From Blastobasis lacticolella (Eukaryota > Arthropoda > Insecta > Lepidoptera > Blastobasidae), in assembly GCA_905147135.1 (NCBI GenBank), contig LR990053.1, positions 9,312,501-9,376,500 on the forward strand: a DNA stretch of 64,000 nucleotides, in the 5' to 3' direction. Positions 12,170 through 23,504 of the stretch are shown one piece after another (the stretch's first letter is position 1; every line of letters begins with the position of its first letter). The notes below the pieces were generated by a model. It made no database searches, was not told the DNA's origin, and was given only the letters and a program-made list of their open reading frames with translations. The position numbers and the translations under genes are program-made.

Positions 12170-13155
12170 ATAAGTGAAAAACTATAAGTATACACCGTAA
12201 CGGGGTGCCAATCGGCTCCCGAGACTCTTTAACCAGTCTTAGAGTCCCCAGGGTAAAACGTGGAGATTCTGACAAAACCATCCACAAAATGGAGGAGGCT
12301 CAAATCCATCAGAGGACGGTTGATGCGTGGCGATTATGTATGAGGACCAATTTGGTGGCAACCCTATTTTAAGATGTAAGTGTAGGTAAGTTTTATTAAG
12401 GAATGCCAGACTCGCGTTCCGCGGTATAGTGCGGCACCTAATAAAATGGGTTGATATAACTCCGGGGAACTTCCCAACTTTATCGCCTTACAAGCAGTGT
12501 CTGGCAAGTTTTATCAACTGCGTCTCAAAAAGTTCGCAGTGTCTTTAGATCTGAAACTTGCTCAAACACTAGACTTCACTTGATTGTGGTTGCGATGAAT
12601 CATCCTGTCGGGGATCGGGATCGCCTTTAGAAACTGGGGCTTTATTAAATTCCCCCAGTTCCGCGTTTAAACTTCATCTGGTTTAATCAAGTCACTGTTA
12701 AATGCTATCACGGACTGTAACTGCTGTGAAAGCGAAACTACTGTTCTTCCGATTTAATTTCTTACGATGGAAGAGGAGATATGGGCGTAAGGATGCCGTT
12801 AAGTTAGTTTTAGGTTATGTTACATGAGATTATAAAAAGGAATCCGTGTTTGACATTATTTCCTACTCTACGTCAGGGTGTTGGACACAGGTCTCCCGAT
12901 CCTATCTACAGAGAGAAAATACAAAGTTCGCGGAAGGGCACGGATCCGCTGTGATTTAGGTTTAGGTAAAGATACTTTAGGATAGATAGATTTAACCCTA
13001 AATCTTTCTATGTACTAGTTTGTCCGCGTAAAATTCGGTAATATATATGCTAGCTACGACACTGCAAAATGTCAACAAATTCTTTCAGTAGTACGGTGAC
13101 AAATCCATCTAAACATCCAGTCTTAAAAACTAGTAGGATAGGGTAGTCATCATCG
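12170..13155. other. Intergenic, no gene recognised
   Basis: No domain-bearing frame. A small inverted repeat with 8-base arms (aactgggg at 12632-12639 and ccccagtt at 12653-12660) is visible but has no known role. Confidence 0.5.
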
Positions 13156-13400
13156 TCTTAGTGCTTATCCCGGCCTCAGCCAGGGTCCGCTTTCCTACTC
13201 ATTCTTCTCCACTTCTCCCGGTCTTCGGCATTCTCTCGTCGTAAGCCGTTGGCTCTCGCATTCGACTCAGCGATGTCAATCCATCGCTTCTTGAGTCGCC
13301 CACGGGGCCTCTTTCCTGATACCGGCAGCTTCAGGCACCTATTTCCCACGTAGCCCTGAGGCTTACGCAACACGTGACCGTATTGTACACGTGTCGTATA
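13156..13400 (-). mobile_element. RTE-type LINE remnant (ORF2 C-terminus)
   Basis: The frame at 13176-13373, extended upstream in frame by YGHV, reads YGHVLRKPQG, then KRPRGRLKKRWIDIAE, then DREKWRRMSRKADPG. This is the signature end of RTE-type endonuclease-reverse transcriptases. It is followed by a gacgatgatgac tail. No intact reverse-transcriptase core is present. Confidence 0.85.
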
Positions 13401-13789
13401 TAGTAGGATAGGCTAGTGCATGCTGTTAAGTCACCCTATCGGGCATGTCATGGGAAATTATCTCCCTGTACCATTTCGGCGAAACGTTACCGTTCGCCAT
13501 ACCGTTGAATATTGCGTAGAAACGCGATTTCAGGGATAGCTTTGACAATTTGCGATGCAGGTATTGGATTAGCAATGCTTTCGCTCGGGTCGTGAATAGT
13601 CTGGTGTTATAGACCTCAGTGTTGCAGGTCGATAATCCCCAAATATGTACCTCTTTACTTCATTTAATGCAGGGTCAACATATCAATCTCACGAAGTATA
13701 TTTGGCTTTGGTTGTAGTAGTGACGAGTTCTGATAAGCATATTTTTATTTGTGTCTGATGAACATTTTGGCGCGGACTCGTAACAATGG

Positions 13790-13860
13790 GTAGCCCCTTT
13801 CCGTCAGGTGGACCGTTCGTCCGCTCTGTCGAGCTTACGTATTCATTCATAATCAAACGT
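13790..13860 (+). mobile_element. LINE 3'-end fragment
   Basis: Contains ctttccgtcaggtggaccg, a decayed copy of the ccatcaggtggcc LINE 3' motif. Confidence 0.55.
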
Positions 13861-14470
13861 ACATCGTCACAATAGAATTTTCATTTGGTATGAAGACAAA
13901 CTAAAAAGAAAATTCACTATATAGGTACCGTTTTTGTCCCCTGGTTGACAGATCGTGATCCCTTTGAAGAAATAGGTCGAGTTACCTGTCATCCTTTTCC
14001 ATCTGTAGGTATAGGTAGGGAAGATTTCCGCTCAACCACATTTAAAACCAAATACGAAAACAGTCTTTTGACCTTTACGAACAAGGACTTTATTCAACCG
14101 CAAAACATAAAAGGGATTGTTTTTACTTTGTGGTTTATCGTTGAAAACACGATTTTTTGTTATTTCTACTGGTGGTTTAATTTAGATATTCGTCTGGATA
14201 ATATGGCAAATAGTTATTTTATCACACAAGTTCTATCAGTAGTATGTGTGCTTAATCGACCCCTGAAACTGGTAGGACCATCTAAACTTAATATATTGGT
14301 AGATATTCAATTTTTCTAAGACTTTCAAAAAGTACAAGTAAACATTAAGACTCAACTAACAAAGTGGCGAACACCACAGCTGAAGTTAGATTAGCTTCAA
14401 AGTACGAAACGGTTATCCATCCAGTTACCGGCATCGGCATCCGACCTTACTGTTGTTATCGGTCCACAAT
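13861..14470. other. Open frame of unknown nature
   Basis: A plus-strand frame stays open for about 124 codons (13945-14319). Its only ATG is internal and late (near 14202). The translation is rich in F, N and I and shows no domain I recognise. I do not call it a gene. Confidence 0.3.
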
Positions 14471-14479
14471 CCGACACTA

Positions 14480-14960
14480 GTCTGGGCCGCTTTCCAGATG
14501 CCCTACAGATCTAGATCTGACTCAACACCCCAGTACCCTGTCAGCTTACAGTGAACGCCCGGGCGTGGCCTCGGCGACTGACTAGCTGCATCCAGCGACA
14601 CAGATCGCGATTGTAATCGCTTCCATTGTACGCGCCGGATGCAAACCGCACGCTCCGCTCTCGCGACCGCACAAAGCGCACGTGTTACACGTGGACACAT
14701 ACACTACACCTGCAGTTTGTGAGCCGGGAAGTGTTGGAAACCGTGTTACCGGGATATTGGCCCGGTAAAAAATTGAGTTGTTGTTGTGTACAGATGTTTC
14801 AAAGGGAAAACTGGTCGCGGTTTTGTAGCTATAATCGCGACGCCATAATCACTTCTAAATCCTAAAGTGGCTGAGAGACGTGCGAATAGCTACGCGAACT
14901 GAAAAAGCGCGTACTTTAAGTTCGTACGTGTGTCGCCTACTTAAGAGATTAATTCATTTA
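14480..14960. other. CpG-rich segment
   Basis: This stretch has clearly more CpG dinucleotides and GC than its surroundings, with open frames on both strands. It has no recognisable protein domain. It could be a promoter or first-exon region or an unrecognised element. Confidence 0.35.
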
Positions 14961-15717
14961 ACTCCGCTTGCACCAAATTCTTAAACATTTTTAAGACTGA
15001 CGGTTGACGTGTTTTTGACGGGCTGTTGATGAGACGCAATGGGGATTATTATATACACGAGCGTTAAAGTTATTTAAGCTACAGTGCGGGGAAAAGAAAG
15101 CGTACAAACTTAACTAATTACTGCAGTTTTCGTGCCTGAAAAATCAATTTCACAGTGCTGAGTCTGCACGCTTGAAATTGCATTGCATGCTGATACTGTT
15201 TCGAATTTAATATTTCTCTGTCGTGACCGGAACTTGATGGTAGTGTGACAGCCCTACGCGCGCAATGACATTATCTAGATGCGTAATCTAATATTCCGTA
15301 ATACGTGAAAACCGTTGCACTACACGCGATGTATATACTTTTGTGTTACATTTTAACGTTACGCAGCCTAGAAACATACATTTTACAATCTAGTGATTTG
15401 AAAACCGTAAGACTCGTATCGTTTTGCTTTTTAGAGAATCTAAGTCAGAACATCGATATTTCAAGGCTAGTTTGCCGAGCGCTCCAATGATGATCAATCT
15501 ATTTTCAGGTGAAAGTAGATTAATCATATTTTCAATATAAGGCTCCCAATGTCAATGAAGTTTTAGACATAGACATAGTATATATGTCATGTACATACAA
15601 GTATATATGACAAGTTGTAATAATATCAACAATGATAGGTATATAATATCAATAATGATAGGTAAGACATTGGTTTCTAGATATTGATCTATGCTTGTAG
15701 TGTGTCAGATTTTTGTT

Positions 15718-15800
15718 AAAATATATCATTTCAAAGTTGCACGGGATTTAAAATTCGTATGGAAATCTTAAATCACGTGTAACTTTGAAACGATATATTT
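15718..15800. repeat. Near-perfect hairpin, 37-base arms
   Basis: The arms at 15718-15754 and 15764-15800 are reverse complements with four mismatches, separated by a 9-base loop. Each arm contains a tttcaaagtt core. Size and shape fit either a tiny palindromic MITE or a hairpin RNA precursor. The sequence alone does not decide. Confidence 0.7.
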
Positions 15801-15861
15801 GAAAATATTACCATCAAATTACGTTTGTATGGGCGCGCTGAGAGACACTCCTTTAACATTT

Positions 15862-16178
15862 ACATTTTTTTTTAATTTTTTTATGTCATACGATAGGCAA
15901 ACAGGCAAGCGGGCCACCTGATGGAAAGTGGTCACCACTGCCTATAGACATAAGCAACACCGAGACTATCGCCAATGCGTTGCCCATCTCTATAACACGT
16001 TACTCTGGCAGCAAAAAGGCACAGTTCTGTTGTACAGTTCTGCTTATCCCTCCACTGCCAAAGCCACGGTTCCCCAAATTCCCACCCCATGGAGCTCTGG
16101 AAACCTTACTCACCGGCAGAAACACAATACTATTTAAAAGAGTATTGTTTAGCTGCGGTATTCTGTAAGGTACAATAA
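15862..16178 (-). mobile_element. LINE 3' end
   Basis: Reversed, it runs from a tacagaataccgcagc-type stretch through the region corresponding to 38820-39005, and then to ccatcaggtggcccg and a run of A (plus-strand T run near 15866-15880). It is the non-coding and degenerate coding end of a lepidopteran LINE. Confidence 0.7.
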
Positions 16179-16555
16179 TCAATTTTCGATAATAATACAA
16201 TAAGTAGGTATTAGCTTTACCAACTCACAACTTTATTAACACTTTCCTGAGCGTTGAATATTGAAATATTTCCCCTAAAACATATCGCATTATATATTTA
16301 TAACGTAAAGGCTATACAGATGCATAAAAAGTTTGTTCAAAATTCACTCCCCTTCCTTGCCTCGCCAGCCAGGACACAAGTGCCTTAGTCTTGAAAACCA
16401 ATTTATTTTGCAAGGGTACCCTTCAGTAGCTGGACGGCATTCAATAGGTTAAATTTATTTGATTCACCGTAGTTCTTTCCGTTTACCTTTATCGTATTTT
16501 AACTTTATTTATTTTTGCTTCATATTTCCAGTGCAGTTTTAAATTAAATTGAATT

Positions 16556-16645
16556 TTTATGTCATATCGTAGGCATGCCTACAGGTAAGCGGGCCACCTG
16601 ATTGATAATATTCACCGCTGCCTAAAGAAACACTTTAGCATTAGC
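16556..16645 (-). mobile_element. LINE 3'-end fragment
   Basis: Contains gcgggccacctgat, the reverse complement of the family's ccatcaggtggcc motif. Confidence 0.65.
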
Positions 16646-16659
16646 AAGCATTAGAAACA

Positions 16660-16874
16660 CTAGTAAGCTCACATAACTCTGTTGCTAACAATTCTATGAC
16701 TTCAATTATGGAAATGGTTACTTTTGCGATTACGTGTTATCGATTTCATAGGTTCAGTTGGTAAGAAAGCTCCATTGCAATTATCTGAAACTATTAAATC
16801 GATCGTATATACGCAATTTCGCAAAAGAAACAATTTCAAACATTGAAATCAGAGAAAGAGTTACGTAATTAGCC
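16660..16874. mobile_element. MITE, copy 1 of a two-copy family
   Basis: Aligns along its length with 54522-54724 (shared gttacttttgcgattacgt, actattaaatcgatc and gagttacgtaatt). The right end reads taattagcc followed by TA. The left end has decayed. Terminal inverted repeats are clear only in the other copy. Confidence 0.65.
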
Positions 16875-17164
16875 TACAGGTGCCCTAGCGCTTACATTAT
16901 AATGCTTGTCTTTTCTATGTCTAGCTACTTACCACGAGTGTGAAAGAGATAGGTAGCGCACGAGCGCTCGCGTGGAAGCGGGAGAATTCAAAAATAGGAC
17001 CCCAGGGTAAAAACTGAGCTGAGTCTCCGTAAATCTCATTTTAGTGAGTTTTTAGGCTAAAGTATTTATGATAAGGATATTGTACAGTTCTGCTTATGTG
17101 ATTTTAACAGCCACTAACAAAATCGCAATGTGGCTACTAGATTGGTGTAAATTTTCGTTTTGTA

Positions 17165-17335
17165 TTGTACATGGGTAATTGTATTGAATATGACAAAAAT
17201 GGATAGGTTGTGTGATGAGGGATATCAGTGAGCGAAAGCTGAGCGTGGATATGACAGCGGATGGGGATGAATAGAGAAAGTTAACAGACTGTGCCGACCC
17301 CAAATGATTGCGATAAGGGCAGGCAAAAGATGATA
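17165..17335 (+). mobile_element. RTE-type LINE 3' end
   Basis: In shifting frames it encodes ISERKLSVDMTADGDE, and then the ctgtgccgaccccaaatgat and gataagggcaggcaaaagatgat tail. This is the C-terminus and tail of an RTE-like element, and it is inactivated by stops and shifts. Related tail at 4790-4900. Confidence 0.7.
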
Positions 17336-17667
17336 AATAAAGACAAACAATACGCAGTTAAAATGATTGAAACAAACATAAGACACACACAATACCAGGG
17401 GAACAAAGTGGCCAAGAATACCGTATCGATAATTTCGCTAGCTTAGCTATAGCAGCGTCGCGCAATAGGACATTTCTGGATAGTCTCGGTGCCGATAAGC
17501 GCAATGTAATAGTAACAACGGTGGTGGCGTCGAGCGCTAAATCATATTGGCCGGTGCAATTGAATTTGAACTAATTTACGACGGGCTGAATTGCCCACAT
17601 TTGAATACGTAGCACCGATATGCCAGCTATGTTTCGGGTACAAATGTAACTGATATAAATTATAAGC

Positions 17668-17875
17668 GACTAGACCCGGCTTCGCACGGGTTTTGTCGGC
17701 TTTGCTATACTTATAGGTACTTTGCTATATTCATAAAAAACCTTCCGGAAGATATTCTCTAGCTGATGGTGGCAACCGTATCAAAATCCGTTGCGTGGTT
17801 TAGGAGGTAGCGGGTGTACTGACAGACAGACGTGGAAAGCGACTTTATTTAACCTAGTATTTAGATTTTAACCTA
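17668..17875 (-). mobile_element. Helitron-like repeat
   Basis: Begins ctagacccggcttcgcacgg and ends near the gcgactttatttaacctagta motif, with aaaatccgttgcgtggttta in between. Diverged member of the TC...CTAG repeat family, orientation as at 263-416. Confidence 0.6.
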
Positions 17876-17877
17876 GG

Positions 17878-18020
17878 ACGAAATAGAGGGGTGTTATGCG
17901 TTTGACGTGTGTATCTGTGGCTTTGTGGCTATGTTTGTCTGTTTGTGGCATCGTATCTCACGAACGGATGGACCAATTTGGATGCGGGTTTAATAAAGGT
18001 GATTTTTAGCTTTGTATTAT
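17878..18020 (-). mobile_element. Lepidopteran interspersed repeat fragment
   Basis: Reverse complement of the 3' half of the element at 45588-45912 (the aacacccct and gacagacaca motifs and a ccgcatc...tccatccgtt stretch). Class not determined. Confidence 0.5.
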
Positions 18021-19430
18021 TAAAATTGGTTTTGTAGTTTAGCAAAGATTTGAGTTTAAGTTAATTTTGTCGGGGATTATACGGTTATACGATTTTTCTG
18101 TCGGACAAGGTTACGCAAAGTGCAACTTTGAAACCGAATGGTAAATATGTAGCCAGCCATAGTAACTTCATTAATGTACCTTAGTAGGTACACATCCTAA
18201 TATCTTCTAAAATATAAAATCAGACAGAACCATCACGGCTTTTGAAAGTGTCAGTAAATTTCACTTTGCGACACTTCGGTTCGAAATGGAACATCTAAGA
18301 TATGAGTACGATTTGCTTTTCAGGAGCACTTAAGTTACAGCTATTCAAACGTCTCCGCGACTTACGATAGAAGGGAATAAGATCACGGAAAGACAGAATA
18401 ATAATGAATCTCAATTTGTGCTCTTCAATAGCGAATCGCAACGTACAATCAGCTGCAGAGAGAACCCCTACCAAGTTTGAAATGTGTGCTTGGGGGGTCC
18501 ATTCATTCTGCAGCTCAGTATATACAATCAATCATGCCTTTAGTAGCCGCTTGATGACCGGCAGAATGGAATGTAGCAGTTGTACCCATCTATTGGCGGA
18601 TGTCATATGTAGCGACTCAGGCGCTGTCCGCTGTCCTAATTGGCAATGGTCGTACGACGGGCTCCCCGACCAATAGGAGACCTCCAAACCTTCCGTCGCA
18701 CTTAGAGACTGTATATAGAAGTCCACGATTTCTGCAAGATTCGTCCCAGTTCATGCAATTTTGTTTTCTTTACAGAAAGCTTGTTTCTTTTTTGTAAACA
18801 AACGCGCAGCGCCCGTATAATTTCCACTCAGTAATCATGCGCACAATTACCGCGTCAGTTCGTCAATCAGCCGTAGTTTACGATGCAATTATTTGTACGT
18901 TTCAAACATTTTAGTATAGTAGACTTTGTCTTTCTAACATAACTAAAGTAACCAAGCCATGTAAGAAATAAGGCTTAAAGTTGATATGACAGTTTAAATA
19001 AAATTTTAACCGGCCAGTTTAAATGCAAAATCATCTCTCCCTATCGCATTAAAGCTATTAAAGTTTATGTTGTGTGAAGGAGACACCTACGGAGCGTTTT
19101 GCTTTCCAGAGTTGGCTACGTGGGTAACCACCATTATCTTTAACGGCAGCCCCGGTGGTTCCTATCGAGTTGAAAATTGTTATTGCATCCAAAATTTGCA
19201 TATACCGGCCGTTTCTACGATAAAAGTATCGCATTGAATACATTTCGCTACACCTGTTCTTTGTGCTAACGCAATAAGGAACGAATTTGTTGCTATTCCA
19301 TAAGCAAGTTAATGTCAGTTTTTTAACGATAAAATGAAAGATTACGGTTTTATAGCATAGTTTTTCATAATAGAATATATTAAATTAACGCCCTTTATCT
19401 TTCCTACCTAGCCATTTCCTTTAGGGTCAT
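18021..19430. other. Intergenic, possible promoter-like stretch
   Basis: No gene recognised. Overlapping frames at 18295-18797 on both strands show no domain. A gaccaat motif at about 18668, a tatataga box at about 18711 and a tcgtcccagtt initiator-like site roughly 30 bases downstream occur in a plausible order. They have no downstream gene to support them. Confidence 0.3.
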
Positions 19431-19443
19431 CTTTTTTGGACTG

Positions 19444-19558
19444 TTTCATTAATTTTAGGAATCGCATACTTGCCACCTTAACTAGTTAGTTTTTAGTCAA
19501 TCAGCAACGTCCAAATTGAGATAAGAAAGAACTTGAGCGATTCCTAAGTTTAATGAAA
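19444..19558. mobile_element. Small inverted-repeat element (MITE-like)
   Basis: Arms of 22 bases at 19444-19465 and 19537-19558 are reverse complements with two mismatches (core aggaatcgc / gcgattcct). The spacer is 71 bases. No target duplication was identified, so the element class is open. Confidence 0.5.
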
Positions 19559-19849
19559 ACGGCCATTTTCGTCGTACATACGTACATACGGTTTTGGGTC
19601 ATAGCACTGGTTAAAATAACTTAGGTACTAATTTAAACCGTAACTAAAATGCATTCGATTTACTTACAAAACGAAGTCAACACGGCTCTCAGAATACATT
19701 AAAATTATGCAAATACACACAAGTAAAACTAATGTTTGCTCTTTTTACCCAAAATCGATTTACACGGTAGGTATTATCGTCTATAATAAATATGTAAATT
19801 TAATTATTATGAACAACAGGTAGACATAGTTATTGTTAATAATAATGAG

Positions 19850-20068
19850 AATCAGCCGGATACCAATCCGTCAGAGTAGAATAGCACCAACCCCTTACAC
19901 ACGTGGGTGTCGAACAAGGCGTATAATTTTTTCGAGGCAAAAGATCTAGTCCCCGTAGGCTGGAAATTGGGCCAAGCATAGAGATTATGGCAAAAGCCTC
20001 CCAATTTGTGGGACAGGCCCTTAGTCCTGCAGTGGACTGTTATGGGCTGTGTTGATGAAACATAGTTA
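19850..20068 (+). mobile_element. SINE-like repeat family B
   Basis: Carries gagtagaatagcaccaaccc, a cacgtgggtgtcgaacaagg stretch and cttagtcctgcagtggactg, ending in gggctgtgttgatga. It lacks the middle of the element, compared with 29790-30052. Confidence 0.75.
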
Positions 20069-20664
20069 AGTGGATTGAAAATACAAAAAAAAACTTTTTC
20101 AATTTAAAATTGAAAGCTGTTCGATCGCCGCGCGTTCCCGATGAAGGCTTAACCAGGCTTATAAGTATATGTTTATTTCTAGGTCCATCCCACCAAACCA
20201 ACAGAAACTAATCTTCCAAAATGGTCGAGTAAAAACCGAAATTGTTTCCCTTATGAGGACTAATCCCTATGAAAACGTGGGCTCTGTGATTTTTCAATTA
20301 ATATGTAAATCGCCAGTTAGCCGGGCCTTTGTTTACCGTCACAGCAATTTTGTCAACTGTGTCTGTCGATAAAGTGATTGCATTGTGTTTTAACATTTTA
20401 TTTATATTCAAACTTCTGCCGGATTATACTTTAAAGCTTTTAAGTCAACTGGAGTGTATGAAATTGAATTTGTAATTCGATCGAAATCTAAAATAATTTT
20501 GTGACAGGATGAAGCTATTTTGTGTTTTGGAAAATTTGAAACTGAACACGAGCGTAAAAATACATTGAATATACTTTATATTGGCTTGAGGTTAGTCTAT
20601 CGTTGAATTCATCGTTACTATCATCAACTTCTAGACTTGAGCTTTCTTTACATTAGTGGAATGT

Positions 20665-20774
20665 TTTTCCGTAATCTCCACGCCTAGAAAATACAGTCCT
20701 CACAAAACACTACAGAAAACGCTGTTGCCAATTTTCTAGTCCACGGATATCCTAGGGATCTCTTTTATTCGTCT
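20665..20774 (-). mobile_element. Degraded family B fragment
   Basis: Contains taatctccacgcc and aacgctgttgccaattttc in the same order as the reversed family B elements, but strongly diverged. Confidence 0.4.
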
Positions 20775-20890
20775 TTTTTATATATAGACTAGACAAGCAT
20801 TTGACCGCCATCTCACTTCTTGGTAAATGACGAATCGGTCGTAAATAAAGCATGCCTGTCTAGGAACAGACTATTGACTTCGCCTTACTC
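20775..20890 (-). mobile_element. LINE 3' fragment
   Basis: Reversed, it reads gtctgttcctagacaggc and gtgagatggcggtcaaatgc, matching 33980-34102 and 55975-56088. In the last copy the frame encodes ARVNRLFLGSHTPSS, typical of a LINE C-terminus. Confidence 0.6.
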
Positions 20891-20929
20891 GCCTTTCGTT
20901 CTGACATTAGAAGACGAAGGCATTGGTGC

Positions 20930-21384
20930 ATTTCTACTCTTAATATGTTATTCTATTCTTACTTCTTCTTCTTATCGAGTCGATGGACTAAAACTCTCAC
21001 TTATACTTTATTCGCCCAGTATTCGGCGACGGATACAGCGTTTGAACTGGCCTTGTACAAGTCCTCCATGGTACAAGTTTTAGGGCACGCCGAGCAAGAA
21101 ACGAGGTAGTCCATAGTTTGCGGAGATATGCCACAGTCGCACTGAGAACTGTCATTTGTATATCCCCACTTAATGAGATTCTCTTTGCATCGGCCCACCT
21201 GGGTTCGCAGCCTATTTAACGCCTTCCAGGTAGGCCACGGAAGTTTGTTTCCGGGTGGGAGCTTTTCAGTAGGAGGGATAAAGGCGGGATTGGAAAATTT
21301 ATTGATCCACAGGTTTCTTCTGGCTGTGGGGGCGTCACTTTTACAGGCAGTGGTGGTCGTCAAGAAACTGGATCGGCTTTTCAA
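20930..21384 (-). mobile_element. LINE remnant with reverse-transcriptase C-terminus
   Basis: The frame at 21001-21384 encodes 127 residues ending with LNRLRTQVGRCKENLIKWGY, then CDCG and a C/H-type motif. It closes with a VAEYWANKV end. This is the conserved tail of Jockey/R1-like non-LTR retrotransposons, where LNRLRTGVGR..WG....CDCG is typical. An aagaagaagaagtaag stretch follows as the 3' tail. The 5' part with the catalytic domain is missing. Confidence 0.85.
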
Positions 21385-21927
21385 TCTCTTGACAATAGGT
21401 TCTTACTAATTTTCAGTTATAATTTTTATAGTGACGAACCTACAGAGGGAAGTACCTACGGGCAGGTAGACAACATAGCTTTGTTAATACAAAAGTAAAA
21501 AAAAAACTGTCGTATTTTATTTGACAACATATATACAGGTACCACAGTTCTCTCCATGCCTACATCTTCACAATGAAACCAAACAACCGGGACGACACCG
21601 AACGCTGTGCACATCTTGAAAGGAGTCATACCGACCAACGAATAGATAAATGTATCCTTTCTATTAACGAGTGATTCTCGTATTGTGGGTGGGATGCCTG
21701 AGATAAATATGGGTTGCCTTGAGAGGGGTCTTGCGAGTTATATATTGAGAAAGAACACGCCACCTCAATGCGTGAGAACCGATAAATAGGACTATTGTAG
21801 CGTAGCCCTTCCGATATTGATACCGCTTTCTTTCCCGCGTCCTGAATTCTAAAGCCCATTTTTGGGTAGCAGCGGATGTAAAGCTAAATTCGGTGAGATA
21901 CGGTAGATGAAGGCATCGGTTATTATA

Positions 21928-22344
21928 GATGTCGGCGGTAAATGAAGAAAAGGATCGGCTTCGTATTTATCATCTAGTTTGGCCGATTAATCAGCTATCG
22001 CCACAATCTTCGATAGAAGCCGAAGATAAAGGCTTAAACGCTCTAAGAAATTATGTTCAAGATTGACAACAAATTTCAAATAAAAATATAAATGAATTTG
22101 AAACTTGAATATTGAAGGCTTATATTGACTGTATAATATAGAAAGGTAATTTAAACCATCTATAGAAGTTGATCTAGAGATGATAAAATAATTACCTTGC
22201 AATGTATTTGTCCAAAATTATAAAAAGCACCTTCGGTGCAACCTTCGGCTTTGGAAGAGTTTCGGGCCGAAACCGAAGTTTCGGTCGAAACTACTAATTT
22301 TATGAAGCCGAAACTAGCGATGTCCATTATTTACCGCCGACATG
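21928..22344. mobile_element. TA-flanked MITE with 15-base perfect terminal repeats
   Basis: atgtcggcggtaaat at 21929-21943 is inverted perfectly at 22329-22343. TA dinucleotides lie just outside both ends (21926-21927 and 22345-22346). The interior is rich in gaagccgaa and ttcggtcgaaac palindromes and has no transposase frame. TA flanks point to a Tc1/mariner-type non-autonomous element. Confidence 0.7.
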
Positions 22345-22346
22345 TA

Positions 22347-22597
22347 ACATCATGATAGATTATTTTTCAGAAAGTACCATAATTGATTTATTTATTACGA
22401 ATTTGTAGATTTTTGTTTATTCTAATGCGATCCTTTTGTGCTTCAATTCAAGAATTGTAAAGATGGATTGATTATCTTATCAGTGAGCTCGCTCCAACGT
22501 TGATTCTCAAGGGCAAACTCGTTTACAATCCTTAGCCTTAGTATATTCATCATAATCATAGATTTAGGAGTTGGAATCTTGTTGGTGTTATTATATT
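22347..22597. other. No gene recognised
   Basis: AT-rich sequence between the MITE and the next Helitron-like copy. Nothing identifiable. Confidence 0.4.
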
Positions 22598-22722
22598 ACA
22601 TAGTATAAAATAAAGTATCCGCTTTCCGCGTCTGTTTGTCTGTCTGTATATCTGGTAACTTCTCTTAAATCAAGCAACGGATTTTGATGCGGTTTTCAAT
22701 ATAATTTATGTAATTCCTCAAG
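22598..22722 (+). mobile_element. Helitron-like repeat fragment
   Basis: Starts acatagtataaaataaag and continues through the gcaacggattttgatgcgg motif. It lacks the CTAG end. Confidence 0.55.
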
Positions 22723-23500
22723 GCTTACCTAAATATATGTATAAATGCATGTAGTGAAAACCCGAGGACACCCGTAAAAACCCGAAACATAGTCAATATA
22801 TTGTATAACTAGTCAATGTATTTATTGCATTTATGAGGTTGTACAGGTCTTACAAATTATAGTACTTACATTATGAATGAAACCCATGCGGGTATGACAA
22901 AATATGTGTACTATCAAAGTTAATACTTTGTACTCAATTGGAAACAATTTTATAAAAATTGTATTTATTGTATTGTTTTAAGACTTTCGTGGTTATTCAC
23001 TACACTTTCACCATACAAATTATCGGGTTTGTTACCACGGTTACTATTCATGTCATCTTATAACGAAAAGCTTTGTTTCGTTATCACCGCACCACACAAC
23101 TACACAAGTAAGTCTATGATTCCCGATTTTGGATATCTGAGTTGCGATGCTGTTACGAAATTCGCAGGCTTGAGTTAGGAATAAGTTTCCTTCCAATAAG
23201 TCACGTTCAGAGTCGTACTCGATATTGATTTACGTAACTGTATATGTTCATTCACTGAGGAAACTATATGGAGGGAGAATCCACTGCGGTTGCAGAGCAC
23301 GTTTGACAATAGGCAAGTTGACCGGATTTTTAAAAATTCCATCGAACGAATTTCACGTAGCGAATAGCGAGTACAGAGACAAAGCTATGCGTTTCTATCG
23401 CTATGTAAAATGCTTGCACCACGCCGTTTTGCGAGTGACAGCTAATGTATATAAATCGTAGCTATTTAATCATTTAACCGATTTGGGTTTTATTATATTT
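22723..23500. other. Intergenic, no gene recognised
   Basis: A plus-strand frame at 23225-23461 (78 codons) shows no known domain. Nothing else stands out. Confidence 0.4.
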
Positions 23501-23504
23501 AGTA

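Noticed and set aside
18668..18760. CCAAT, TATA and initiator-like promoter
   Set aside because: The order is plausible but no downstream gene or conserved exon was found, so it is kept only as a remark on the region.
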